From Jiella avicenniae (GTDB lineage: Bacteria; Pseudomonadota; Alphaproteobacteria; Rhizobiales; Rhizobiaceae): DNA of 64,000 nt. Both the position numbers and the translations under genes were made by a program. This document shows positions 1 to 9,723 of the stretch, piece by piece. The DNA is taken from contig NZ_JAJUWU010000009.1 in assembly GCF_021390325.1 (NCBI RefSeq), forward strand, positions 124,001-188,000, in the 5' to 3' direction. Below the pieces are notes generated by a model. That model was not told where the DNA came from. It did no database searches and worked only from the letters and a program-made list of their open reading frames with translations. Each line of letters begins with the position of its first letter. Within the stretch, counting starts at the first letter, position 1.

Positions 1-158
1 CGCATTCCGATTCTAGCACGTCGCTCGCCAGCCATCGCAACGCGCTGCGGCAGGATCCGCTCTTCCGTCCGAACATTCTTGAAAAGCAAAAGCATCGATG
101 GGCGAATCGCGCGCCGGCGACGTCGGCGGCTCCCGTCCGTGGAAGGGATTTGGCGACC

Positions 159-1091
159 ATGTTTCCCAGTGATTCGGTCCTGCGCTTCGCCCCCAGTCCG
201 AACGGCGAACTGCATCTCGGCCATGCCTATTCGGCGCTTCTCAATCGCGGGATGGCCCGCGCCATCGGGGGCAAATTCCTCCTGCGCCACGAGGACATCG
301 ACACGGCCCGCTGCACCCCGGCCTACGAGCGGCAGGTGGAGGAGGACCTCGCCTTTCTCGGCGTCGACTGGGACGAACGACCGCGCCGCCAGTCCGAGCA
401 CATGCACGACTATGCCGCCGCCCTGGAGGCGCTGGCGGCGGAGGACCTCGTCTACCCGGCCTTCATGTCGCGGGGCGAGATCAAGGCCCATGTCGAACGC
501 TTCGAGGAAGAGGAGGGCCGGCCCTGGCCGCGCGATCCCGACGGCGCGCCGCTCTATCCGGGGCTCGACCGCCACGCCTCGACCAAGGAGCGCGAACGGC
601 GGATGAGCGAGGGCGCGCGCTTCGCCTGGCGGCTCGACGTCGAGCGGGCGATCGAGATGATCCCGGCACTGACCTGGGACGAGCACGGCGCCTCGCCGAT
701 CGGCGAAAGCGGCACCATCGTCGCCCGGCCGCTCGAATGGGGCGACGTCGTCCTCGGGCGGATGGACATCCCGACCAGCTACCACCTCTCGGTGGTCGTC
801 GACGACGCGATCCAGGGCGTCACCGACGTGGTGCGGGGGCGCGACCTGTTCTACGCGACCAGCGTCCAGCGGCTCCTGCAGGCGCTGCTCGGCCTTCCCC
901 AGCCGCGCTACCACCACCACGAGCTGATTCTGGGAACCGACGGCCGGAAGCTATCCAAAAGCGCGCGCGACACCTCGCTGCGCTCGCTGCGGGAGGCGGG
1001 AATGACCGCCGAGGACGTCCGCCGGATGGTCGGGCTGCCGGGACGGCCGGCGGACCCGAGCGAAACGGCCCTCAGGTCCCGAGGATCTTGA
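159..1091 (+). CDS. gluQ: Glutamyl-Q tRNA(Asp) synthetase
   Basis: This 310-aa protein is a truncated paralogue of glutamyl-tRNA synthetase that activates glutamate and attaches it to queuosine at position 34 of tRNA-Asp. The class I signatures are visible: HLGH at residues 19-22 and KLSKS at 264-268. The anticodon-binding domain of true GluRS is absent, and the length matches the GluQ family. I chose the ATG at 159 over an in-frame TTG at 150 because the purine-rich AAGGGA at 143-148 is well spaced only for the ATG. The cysteines that bind zinc in the E. coli protein are not seen: the region reads YPAFMSRGE where YPCxC is expected. Its 3' end overlaps the convergent carrier gene by 20 bp. 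Function is secure from the motifs. Confidence 0.93.
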   Translation: MFPSDSVLRFAPSPNGELHLGHAYSALLNRGMARAIGGKFLLRHEDIDTARCTPAYERQVEEDLAFLGVDWDERPRRQSEHMHDYAAALEALAAEDLVYPAFMSRGEIKAHVERFEEEEGRPWPRDPDGAPLYPGLDRHASTKERERRMSEGARFAWRLDVERAIEMIPALTWDEHGASPIGESGTIVARPLEWGDVVLGRMDIPTSYHLSVVVDDAIQGVTDVVRGRDLFYATSVQRLLQALLGLPQPRYHHHELILGTDGRKLSKSARDTSLRSLREAGMTAEDVRRMVGLPGRPADPSETALRSRGS

Positions 1092-2037
1092 GCCAGACGC
1101 TGAGCGTGACCACCGACGCGACGGTGGAGATCAGGATGGTCGTCGCCGCCAGCTTTTCGCCGGACTTGAAATAGGTGGCGAAGAGATAGGCGTTGATGCC
1201 GGCGGGGGCCGCCGCAGTCAGCACCGCCCCCTTCAGCCACAGCGGCGGCAGGCCGGCCTCGCGGGCGATGAGCCAGACGACGAGCGGCATGACGATCAGC
1301 GACAGCCCCGTCATGAGCGAGGCGGCGAGGAGATCGCCCCGAAGCCCGTAGCGCGTCAGCGACATGCCGAGCGAAAACAGCGCCAGGCCGCCCGCCGTGC
1401 CGCCGAGAAGCCGCGTCACCTCGTCGATCGACCCTTCGAGGGGCAGGCCCGAGACGCGCCAGACGAGGCCGACGGCGATGCCGACGACGATCGGGTTGGT
1501 GACGAGGTTCACCGCCATCCGCCGCGCCATCCGGCCGAGCGGCACGGGCACCCGGACGAGTTCGGCGCCGTCCCGGGCGTCGAGGGCGGCGGCTCGTTCG
1601 ACGAGCAGGGTCGAGGCGATCATCATCACCGGCAGATGGATCGAGATGATGAGCAACAGCGGCTCGAGGCCCGCGTCGCCATAGGCTCGCTGCAGCATCG
1701 GGATGGCGACGAAGACGGTGTTGGCGAAGCTCGCCGTGATGCCGGCGATCACCCCCGTCCGATGGTCGGCCCTGAGGAATTTGCGCATCACGACGGTACC
1801 GACCGTCCAGACGAGGGCGACGCCGCCGAAATAGCTGATCCAGAGAAGCATCGGATTGGCGCTGCCGACGCTCATCGTCGCGAGGGTTCTGAACAGAAGG
1901 ACCGGTACGGCGACGACGAAGACGAAGCGGGCCAGGCTCTCGCCGACGGCTTCCGACAACAGCCCGAAACGCGCCGCGGCATAGCCGAGGGCGATCAGGC
2001 TGAAGATCGGGACGATGACGTCGAAGATGGTCTGCAT
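1072..2037 (-). CDS. AEC family (auxin efflux carrier-like) transporter
   Basis: This 321-aa integral membrane protein has about ten hydrophobic segments spread over its length, starting MQTIFDVIVPIFSLIALGYAA, which is typical of the AEC (auxin efflux carrier / malonate transporter) family. Such carriers export small carboxylates or related compounds by secondary transport. The two-repeat topology around a polar central stretch (residues about 160-185) fits the family. The substrate cannot be read from sequence. The gene is convergent with gluQ and overlaps its last 20 bp. Upstream lies a 231-bp gap before the end of glgX, so it may be read through from the glg transcript. Confidence 0.85.
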   Translation of the reverse strand: MQTIFDVIVPIFSLIALGYAAARFGLLSEAVGESLARFVFVVAVPVLLFRTLATMSVGSANPMLLWISYFGGVALVWTVGTVVMRKFLRADHRTGVIAGITASFANTVFVAIPMLQRAYGDAGLEPLLLIISIHLPVMMIASTLLVERAAALDARDGAELVRVPVPLGRMARRMAVNLVTNPIVVGIAVGLVWRVSGLPLEGSIDEVTRLLGGTAGGLALFSLGMSLTRYGLRGDLLAASLMTGLSLIVMPLVVWLIAREAGLPPLWLKGAVLTAAAPAGINAYLFATYFKSGEKLAATTILISTVASVVTLSVWLKILGT

Positions 2038-2268
2038 GGCGGGCGGTGAGGGCGGCAGGCGCCCGTCGAGACCTTTATGGGCAAGCGGTGAGGGAGGCGG
2101 CGAAGCCGGGCAATCGTGCTGCCGGACCGCGCCCTGGACGAGAGTTTGGCGTGAGGCCTCCTGCTACGATGCGCGGTCGCGGCGGGCAAGGGGTTTGCAC
2201 GTCCGCCCGCGCAACGGTGTGTGCGGTGATCGCCCGGCCGAGGACGATGCCTCTCCTGCTCCGATCTC

Positions 2269-4320
2269 TCAGCCAGTTGGTTCCTCGATCAGCACGAAGA
2301 CCGATCGGGGCCCGACCGCCAGCGGCTTGTCGGGGACGACGTGTCCACCGGGCGAGGCCGGCTCGTCGGAGCGCAGGACCAGCGCGAAGCGATGGCCGGG
2401 ACGCGGCTGCGGGAGCATTACGTCCCTGGTCAGATGGCCGGCATTGAGATAGACGATCGCCCGCTCGCTTTCCTCGTCCCCCGTGCGCCGGGGGGCGTAG
2501 ACGCCCATGCCGAGGAAGTCCCGGTCGCGGTCGTGCCAGTCGGCCTCCGTCATCGCCGCGCCCGTCTCGGTCAGCCAGACGACGTCTTCCACCGCACCAT
2601 CCTCGACGATGCCGCCGGTGAGGAACCGGTCGGCGGACAACGCCGGATGGGCGCGCCGCAGCTTCGCCAGCGCCGCGACGAAGGCGGCAAGATCGGTGTC
2701 GGCGTTCTGCCAGTCGAGCCAGAGGATCTCGTTGTCCTGGCAATAGGCGTTGTTGTTGCCGCGCTGGCTGCGGCCGATCTCGTCGCCGGCGACGATCATC
2801 AGGCTGCCGCGCGAGACGAACAGCGTCGCCAGCAGCGCCCGGACGTCGCGGCGGCGGGCCTCGACGACCTGCGGGTCGTCGCTCGGGCCCTCGACGCCGT
2901 GGTTCCAGCTGAAATTCTCGCCATGGCCGTCGCGGTTGGCCTCGCCATTGGCCTCGTTGTGCTTGCCGGCATAGGCGGTGAGGTCGGCAAGGGCGAAGCC
3001 GTCATGCGGGGCGAGCATGTTGACGCCGATCGAGGGGCGCCGGCCGTTGCCGCCGAAGACGTCCTGCGATCCCGCGAGCCGCGTCGCGAGGTCGCCGACG
3101 GTCTCCGCGTCGCCGCGCCAGAATCGGCGGACGTCGTCGCGGAACCGGTCCTGCCACTCGAAGAAGGGCGGCGGGAAGTTCCCGACCTGATAGCCGCCGG
3201 GGCCGATGTCCCAGGATTCGGCGACATGGATGCGGTCCTTCAGCACCGGATCCGCCGCGATCGCCTTCAGAAGCGGCGCGTCCGGCGAAAAGCCGGCGTC
3301 GCTCCGCCCGAGCACCGGGGCGAGATCGTAGCGGAAACCGTCGATCCCGACGGTCTCGACGAAATGGCGAAGCGTGTCGACGAAGAGCCTCGCCACCGCC
3401 GGCCGGTCGCAGGCGAAGGTGTTGCCGGTGCCGGTGTCGTTGACCAGCGCGCCGTCGGGCGCGTGTCGGTAGTAGAGAGCGTTGTCGAGGCCCCGGTAGC
3501 AAATCGTCGGCCCTTCCACCGGTCCCTCGCCGGAGTGGTTGAGGACGACGTCGAGAAGAACGCGGATGCCGCGCCGGTGGAACGCATCGACGACACGGCG
3601 AAGGTCGGAAAGGCCGCCCGGCGCGAGCCGCGGATCGAGCGCCATGTGGGTGACCGGATTGTAGCCCCAGGCATTGGTCAGGCCGAGTTCGGTCAGATGC
3701 CGCTCGTCGATCCAGGCGGCAGAGGGCATCAGCTCGACGGTGTCGACGCCGAGGCTTTGGACGTGGTCGAGCAGCGCCGGCTCGGCGAGGGCGGCCAGCG
3801 TCCCGCGAAGCGTATCCGGCACGTCCGGATGGCGTTGGGAAAAGCCGCGGACGTGCAGCTCGTAGACGAAACCCGGCGCCGCAAAGGGCAGGGGGTCGGC
3901 ATCGCGCGAAACATCGGTGACGACGGCGCGCGGCACCCACGGTGCACTGTCGAGCCGCTGCGCCGGCGGCGCGACCAGCGCGGGATGGTAGACGAACGGC
4001 CGGTCGAGCCGGACGGCGTAGGGATCGACGAGGAGCTTCGACGCGTCGAAGCGATGATGCCGCGCCGGATCGAACGGCCCATGGGCGCGAAAGCCGTAGC
4101 GCGCGCCGGGCTTGAGATCGGGCACGAAGCCGAAGCGCACGCCGTCCGCCTCACCGGGCAGCGGAAGGCGCTGGATTTCCTGTGTCCCGGCATCGTCGAA
4201 CAGGCACAGCTCGACGGTGTCCGCATTGTGCGACGTAACGGCAAAGTCGACGCCGCGCTTCTTCGGCGCCGCGCCGAGACGCTTCGGCAGCCCGCGTTCG
4301 GAGGTGATCTGAAAGGTCAT
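2269..4320 (-). CDS. glgX: Glycogen debranching protein GlgX (GH13 isoamylase type)
   Basis: This 683-aa cytoplasmic enzyme hydrolyses alpha-1,6 branches of phosphorylase-limit glycogen. An N-terminal CBM48-type beta-sandwich (about residues 15-110) precedes the GH13 barrel. The catalytic aspartate lies in GFRYDL (D332), the acid/base glutamate in HVAESWD (E368), and the transition-state aspartate in the APHDGF segment. Length is close to the E. coli enzyme. In related rhizobia glgX commonly follows pgm. Here it is on the same strand but separated from pgm by 2.3 kb of accessory sequence, so it probably relies on its own promoter or on read-through. The identity is secure. Confidence 0.95.
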   Translation of the reverse strand: MTFQITSERGLPKRLGAAPKKRGVDFAVTSHNADTVELCLFDDAGTQEIQRLPLPGEADGVRFGFVPDLKPGARYGFRAHGPFDPARHHRFDASKLLVDPYAVRLDRPFVYHPALVAPPAQRLDSAPWVPRAVVTDVSRDADPLPFAAPGFVYELHVRGFSQRHPDVPDTLRGTLAALAEPALLDHVQSLGVDTVELMPSAAWIDERHLTELGLTNAWGYNPVTHMALDPRLAPGGLSDLRRVVDAFHRRGIRVLLDVVLNHSGEGPVEGPTICYRGLDNALYYRHAPDGALVNDTGTGNTFACDRPAVARLFVDTLRHFVETVGIDGFRYDLAPVLGRSDAGFSPDAPLLKAIAADPVLKDRIHVAESWDIGPGGYQVGNFPPPFFEWQDRFRDDVRRFWRGDAETVGDLATRLAGSQDVFGGNGRRPSIGVNMLAPHDGFALADLTAYAGKHNEANGEANRDGHGENFSWNHGVEGPSDDPQVVEARRRDVRALLATLFVSRGSLMIVAGDEIGRSQRGNNNAYCQDNEILWLDWQNADTDLAAFVAALAKLRRAHPALSADRFLTGGIVEDGAVEDVVWLTETGAAMTEADWHDRDRDFLGMGVYAPRRTGDEESERAIVYLNAGHLTRDVMLPQPRPGHRFALVLRSDEPASPGGHVVPDKPLAVGPRSVFVLIEEPTG

Positions 4321-4568
4321 GGTGGGAGGTTAGCGACTTCGCCGACGCGGCGCCATTGGGGCGGCGGTCGTTCCGCATATGACACGGCTTGCCGCTTCCC
4401 ATGCGAGACGGCCGCGATTTTGAACAGAATACAGCGAAAGTGTTTCAGAAACGAGTGTCATCACTGTGCGATTTGCGTACTGTCCGATTGGGCGTAACGT
4501 TAGGCGAAACGGGCATAACCGTCTCTCATGAAGCGCTTTCCGCGCATTACACTTTAAAGAATGTCCAA

Positions 4569-5015
4569 ATGATACGGAAGACCGTCAATTTTTTCGCCGC
4601 CATGAGCTGCTTGGTTCTACCGTTAGCCACTAGCGCGCAAGAAAATCACCACAAGAAAAGCAACCCTCCCTCATACACAGTTCGGTTCGGCGCGATCTTC
4701 GGTGACATGGAGCCAATCGCAGGGGAGATACAATGTATCGTCGGCAAGAAATGCATTGTACCACTAACGACTTTACCGAAAGTCGAGATCTGGTTGATTC
4801 GCTTTACCACTGTACCAAATACAGGACTCATAACGCTTTTTTGCCCGGACATTGAATGCGGATTTATAAATGGGCTTAGGTCAACCGCATATAACGGCCG
4901 CCTCAAACACCTAAACATCTACGAGGAAAATATTTCGCAGCATGGTCTTGAGACACACCTGATTTTCCGGCCTGGGAGATATCTTGGTCGTTTCTCATTC
5001 GCGGTTATCGATTGA
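4569..5015 (+). CDS. Small secreted protein with two cysteine pairs, function unknown
   Basis: This 148-aa protein was not recognised. Residues 1-23 form a signal peptide (MIRK, then a hydrophobic core, then TSAQ), so export to the periplasm or beyond is expected. The mature part is polar and beta-rich with cysteines at 56, 62, 92 and 97, spaced as two close pairs that could form disulfides. The ATG at 4569 was chosen because the signal peptide begins there, although the frame stays open upstream to 4389. The whole stretch from about 4,400 to 5,110 is visibly AT-rich compared with its neighbours, which suggests horizontal acquisition. It lies divergent from glgX inside the accessory interval of the glg cluster. 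Confidence 0.6.
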   Translation: MIRKTVNFFAAMSCLVLPLATSAQENHHKKSNPPSYTVRFGAIFGDMEPIAGEIQCIVGKKCIVPLTTLPKVEIWLIRFTTVPNTGLITLFCPDIECGFINGLRSTAYNGRLKHLNIYEENISQHGLETHLIFRPGRYLGRFSFAVID

Positions 5016-5405
5016 TTCCGAACACTATATGGAACGGCTGATTTAGCGCAATAATTGCCGTCAGAATCTTGATCTACAAACCCTAAATCTGAAACAGAAT
5101 TCGCAATTCTGTTCCGCCGGCCGGCGGCCGGTCTGCGTGGCGGAATATCCCGGCGGCCACTTGATGTATCTGCGGCCGGATCCGCGCCGCTTGCCGATGC
5201 AGGAGGTGCGAGCGCTCTATGGCGCGGTGGTGAACGTTGCCGATCGATCGGCGAGCGGTCCTGCCGGGCTTCGGCGTTCCCCTATCGCGGCCGGGTTGCA
5301 GGAAACCTCCCTGTGACGTGCGGCACAGCAGCCCCGCGGGGCAATCGGTAACGTCTGGGCATCGGCGGTCAGACGGGCCGCCGGCAATCAGAGGGAAGCC
5401 AACCC
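5016..5405. other. Gap containing an AT-rich hairpin and a GC transition
   Basis: No convincing gene was found here. At 5093-5113 there is a perfect 9-bp stem (AACAGAATT, loop CGC, AATTCTGTT) with no T-tract. It sits at the point where the AT-rich block to the left gives way to strongly GC-rich sequence. To its right, frame 1 from 5101 stays open to a TGA at 5314-5316 and reads as a plausible but unrecognised protein fragment (VCVAEYPGGHLMYLRPDP). This may be a decayed gene piece. Confidence 0.35.
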
Positions 5406-5606
5406 GTGGTCACCAACCTGCCGACCATCGCCTTCATCACGGCCGCTGCGATCACCGCCACCGGCGCCTCGGCCGCCATGACCACCGATCTGCCCACGAT
5501 CTCGGCCGCGGCCGCTGCCGGCGAGCCGTCGATCGACAGCCGCGGTTTCAACAATGGCGACCGGCAGCAGAACCGGCGCGTCGAGATCGTCATCGTCAAG
5601 CCGTAG
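5406..5606 (+). pseudogene. Remnant ending in an OmpA-like C-terminal tail
   Basis: A 66-codon frame opens with GTG and ends GDRQQNRRVEIVIVKP. The stretch RQQNRRVEIVI is the hallmark of the last helix and strand of OmpA/MotB-type peptidoglycan-binding domains, normally preceded by about 90 residues of that domain. Those residues are missing here. The preceding 35 residues are alanine/threonine-rich and could be read as a signal peptide, so an intact small exported protein is an alternative. I favour a truncated OmpA-family gene left over from recombination, because the piece lies in the disturbed interval between glgX and pgm. Confidence 0.4.
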
Positions 5607-5720
5607 AGGTCTATGATTGGACCCTCGAGGGGTTGGATATCTTCCATCGCCTCGCCTGGTTCACCGGCAGCCTTCCGGCAACGGCGCCAGACAACCCAAG
5701 GAAACGAGGCCGGAGCCGCT

Positions 5721-5762
5721 TCACGTCCCCACGTCCGGCTCGATTCGCCCGGTGCGCTTCTT
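5721..5762 (-). repeat. Partial duplicate of the pgm 3' end (left copy)
   Basis: These 42 bases match the last 14 codons of pgm including its stop (6640-6681) at 37 of 42 positions, in the same orientation. Identity stops abruptly after the shared CGCTTCTT. The two copies bracket the toxin-antitoxin pair, giving a cassette of about 0.88 kb flanked by imperfect direct repeats. This is what integration at, or duplication of, a gene end would leave behind. Confidence 0.65.
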
Positions 5763-5852
5763 CTTCGGGACGGGCGAACCGATTCGCCAGCCGGCGCTCG
5801 AGGTGATCTCAAAGGCATGGGAAGGTCGGCCCGTGTCGGGGGAGTGTTTCAT
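5721..5852 (-). CDS. Possible 43-aa ORF abutting the toxin stop and ending in the pgm tail
   Basis: An ATG follows the toxin stop codon directly (TAGATG on the minus strand) and opens 43 codons, ending KKKRTGRIEPDVGT. That C terminus is the translated pgm-tail duplicate; true Pgm ends [13 protein letters not shown]. No ribosome binding site other than toxin sequence is apparent, although re-initiation is possible. It may be a chance frame created when the cassette joined the duplicated pgm end, and I do not assign a function. Confidence 0.25.
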   Translation of the reverse strand: MKHSPDTGRPSHAFEITSSAGWRIGSPVPKKKRTGRIEPDVGT

Positions 5853-6146
5853 CTACGCGCCTCGGTCTTCCCGGCCATGCCACACCCGGACGACGACGAG
5901 CGTCTCGCTCTCCTCGTCGATCCTGTAGCGCAGCACATAGGCGCTTTTGCCGAACCGGACGAAAAGCTGCCTATAGTCCGGACGAACATCCATGCCAATT
6001 CCGGCGCGTGGATTTTCGAGAAGCCGGCGGATTCCATCATCGATTGCCAGCATCGCCTTCTCGGCAGCGAGAGGAGATCGAGCCAGCAGGAAGTCATGAA
6101 GGCGTTCGATATCCTCCACGGCTTCCGGGAGGAAAACGAATTTCAT
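5853..6146 (-). CDS. RelE/ParE-family toxin
   Basis: This 97-aa protein has the compact RelE/ParE layout. It has an N-terminal strand (MKFVFLPEAVEDIERLHDFL), two helices carrying the conserved pattern A-x-x-D-I-E-R, then a core strand ending in a tail of the type R-Y-R-I-D-E-E-x-x-x-L-V-V-V-R-V-W-H-G-R-E. Family members inhibit gyrase (ParE branch) or cut mRNA on the ribosome (RelE branch). The sequence looks closer to ParE, which is inference. It overlaps the antitoxin by 4 bp (ATGA), so translation is coupled. The pair is co-oriented with pgm and lies in the cassette bracketed by pgm-end repeats. Confidence 0.88.
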   Translation of the reverse strand: MKFVFLPEAVEDIERLHDFLLARSPLAAEKAMLAIDDGIRRLLENPRAGIGMDVRPDYRQLFVRFGKSAYVLRYRIDEESETLVVVRVWHGREDRGA

Positions 6147-6421
6147 CGCCGCGCCGACTTGGCCCTCGCCTCATCGCGCAGCATGCCAAGCCGCTGGCGG
6201 ACCGCCTCGAAGGGCACCGCGTGGCGGGATTGCAAATAGGCCTGCCAGCGCTTTTCGTCGTCTACCGCTTCGACGTCGGTCCGCTCCGCCTCGTCAGCAT
6301 ATGCCCGCAAAACACGTTCGGCGAACTCCGCTAGCGAAGTTCCTTCCCGCGCTGCCAGTTCGGCAAGTCTGGAACCCAGATCGGGATCGAGTTCGAGTGA
6401 GTCTGCTTTGACGGTCGACAT
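6143..6421 (-). CDS. Ribbon-helix-helix antitoxin
   Basis: This 92-aa protein begins with a short strand (SLELDPDLGSRL) followed by two helices (AELAAREGTSLAEFAERVLRAY), the arrangement of ParD/CopG-type ribbon-helix-helix repressors. The charged C-terminal half (about residues 45-92) would wrap the toxin. It is the first gene of the two-gene module and overlaps the toxin start by 4 bp. As in the family, it is expected to bind its own promoter just upstream of 6421 and repress the module together with the toxin. I see no strong palindrome there to name as the operator. Confidence 0.85.
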   Translation of the reverse strand: MSTVKADSLELDPDLGSRLAELAAREGTSLAEFAERVLRAYADEAERTDVEAVDDEKRWQAYLQSRHAVPFEAVRQRLGMLRDEARAKSARR

Positions 6422-6639
6422 CGGACGACACTACCGCAAACATCGACGCATTTGAACTGGCCATCACCGCGTGCGGATCAGAACACCTTTCAGGTGGGGT
6501 GGGCACGGTGGAAAACCCGGGAGCGCTTTTGCTCTGGCGGCTCGTCGGCGATGTCTTCGCCCATGCGCTTTACCAGATTAAGCTCGGCTCATATCCCGCG
6601 GTACACTCCGCCGACCGAAGATACGCCACCAGAGGATCG

Positions 6640-8271
<1,632 letters not shown>

Positions 8272-9717
8272 CTACTCTTTCATCAGATCGCGGTAGAGGC
8301 CCGCATAGATCTTCGCGCTCTTTTCCCAGGAAACGTCGGACTTCATAGCCGCCGCCTGCATGTTTCGCCAGACGCGGGCGTCCTCGTAGAGTTCGAGCGT
8401 CCGGTCGACGGCCGCAAGCAGGGAGGCCTCGTCCGGCGGCGAGAAGATGACGCCGGTCGCCGCCCCCGCGGCGACGGCCGCATGGTTGGCGTCCACCACC
8501 GTGTCGGCGAGGCCGCCGACCTTGGCGACGACCGGGATGCAGCCATAGCGCAGCCCGTAGAGCTGGGTCAGGCCGCAGGGCTCGAAGCGCGAGGGAACGA
8601 GGATCGCGTCGGCGCCGGCCTGCACCCGGTGCGACAGCGGCTCGTCATAGCCGATCCGCACGCCCACCCGGTCGGGATGTTTCGAATGGGCGGCCTGGAA
8701 GGCGCCCTCGATCATCGCCTCGCCCGAGCCGACGACGACGAGGCGAATGCCGCGCTCGACGATCTCGGTGCAGATGCCGGCGACGAGGTCGAGGCCCTTC
8801 TGCCAGGTCAGCCGGCTGACGACGGCGAAGATCGGGCCGTCCTCGCGCCGGAGGCCGAACTCGCCTTCGATCGCCCGCTTGTCGTGGATCCGCGGGCGGA
8901 TGTCGGCCGCCGAATAGCCGGCGGCGATCGCCGGGTCCGTCTCGGGATTCCAGAAGGTCGTGTCGATCCCGTTGACGATGCCGACGAGGCGCGAGCCGCG
9001 CCCCCGCAACAGACCGTCGAGCCCCATGCCGCCGCCCTCGGTGACGATTTCCTTGGCATAGGTCGGGCTGACGGTGGTGACGACGTCGCAGGCGTGCAGG
9101 CCGCCTTTCAGGAAGCCGACATTGCCGTAATATTCGACCCCCTCGATCGACCAAGTGGCGGCCGGAAGATCGAGCTCGGGGAAGACCTGCGAGGGATAGT
9201 TGCCCTGGAAGGCGAGGTTGTGGATCGTCAGTACCGTCCGCGGGCGGGGGCGGTTCGAAGCGGCGAGATAGACCGGCGTCAGCGCCGCCTGCCAGTCGTG
9301 CGCATGGACGATGTCGGGCCGGTAGCCGGGGATCGCGCCTTGGGCGATCCGCGCGCCTGCCTTCGAAAGCGCCCCGAAACGCTTCCAGTTGTCGGAAAAG
9401 TCGTGGCCGCCGGCGTCGGAATAGGGGCCGCCGAGGCGATCGTACAGTTCCGGACTGTCGAGGACGAAGAGCTTCAGGCCGGCGAGTTCGCAGGCGAGGA
9501 TGCGCGCCTCGCAGCCGAGCACCGGGTCGAGGAGAAACGTTTCGACCCCGGCCTTTGCGCGCGCGATTTCCCGCATCACCACGGGATAGCCCGGCAGCAT
9601 GGTGACGACGTCGCATCCATGGGTAGCGAGGGCGCCGGGCAAGGCACCGGCGACGTCGGCCAGGCCGCCGGTCTTGATCAGCGGAAAGACTTCCGAGGCA
9701 ATCGACAGGATGCGCAT
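8272..9717 (-). CDS. glgA: Glycogen synthase (ADP-glucose type, GT5)
   Basis: This 481-aa glucosyltransferase adds glucose from ADP-glucose to the non-reducing ends of alpha-1,4-glucan. The N-terminal KTGGLADV motif (K15) that binds the nucleotide sugar is present. The C-terminal GT-B domain carries the PSRFEPCGLTQLYGLRYG signature with the catalytic-site glutamate. Length agrees with bacterial GlgA. The stop is 3 bp before pgm and the start 6 bp after glgC, so the three form a tight operon. The identity is secure. Confidence 0.96.
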   Translation of the reverse strand: MRILSIASEVFPLIKTGGLADVAGALPGALATHGCDVVTMLPGYPVVMREIARAKAGVETFLLDPVLGCEARILACELAGLKLFVLDSPELYDRLGGPYSDAGGHDFSDNWKRFGALSKAGARIAQGAIPGYRPDIVHAHDWQAALTPVYLAASNRPRPRTVLTIHNLAFQGNYPSQVFPELDLPAATWSIEGVEYYGNVGFLKGGLHACDVVTTVSPTYAKEIVTEGGGMGLDGLLRGRGSRLVGIVNGIDTTFWNPETDPAIAAGYSAADIRPRIHDKRAIEGEFGLRREDGPIFAVVSRLTWQKGLDLVAGICTEIVERGIRLVVVGSGEAMIEGAFQAAHSKHPDRVGVRIGYDEPLSHRVQAGADAILVPSRFEPCGLTQLYGLRYGCIPVVAKVGGLADTVVDANHAAVAAGAATGVIFSPPDEASLLAAVDRTLELYEDARVWRNMQAAAMKSDVSWEKSAKIYAGLYRDLMKE

Positions 9718-9723
9718 CGGCCG

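Noticed and set aside
1-158. An upstream extension of gluQ or a partial gene at the left edge
   Set aside because: The frame of gluQ is open to the edge but shows no conserved sequence before the ATG at 159, and no other gene end could be supported.
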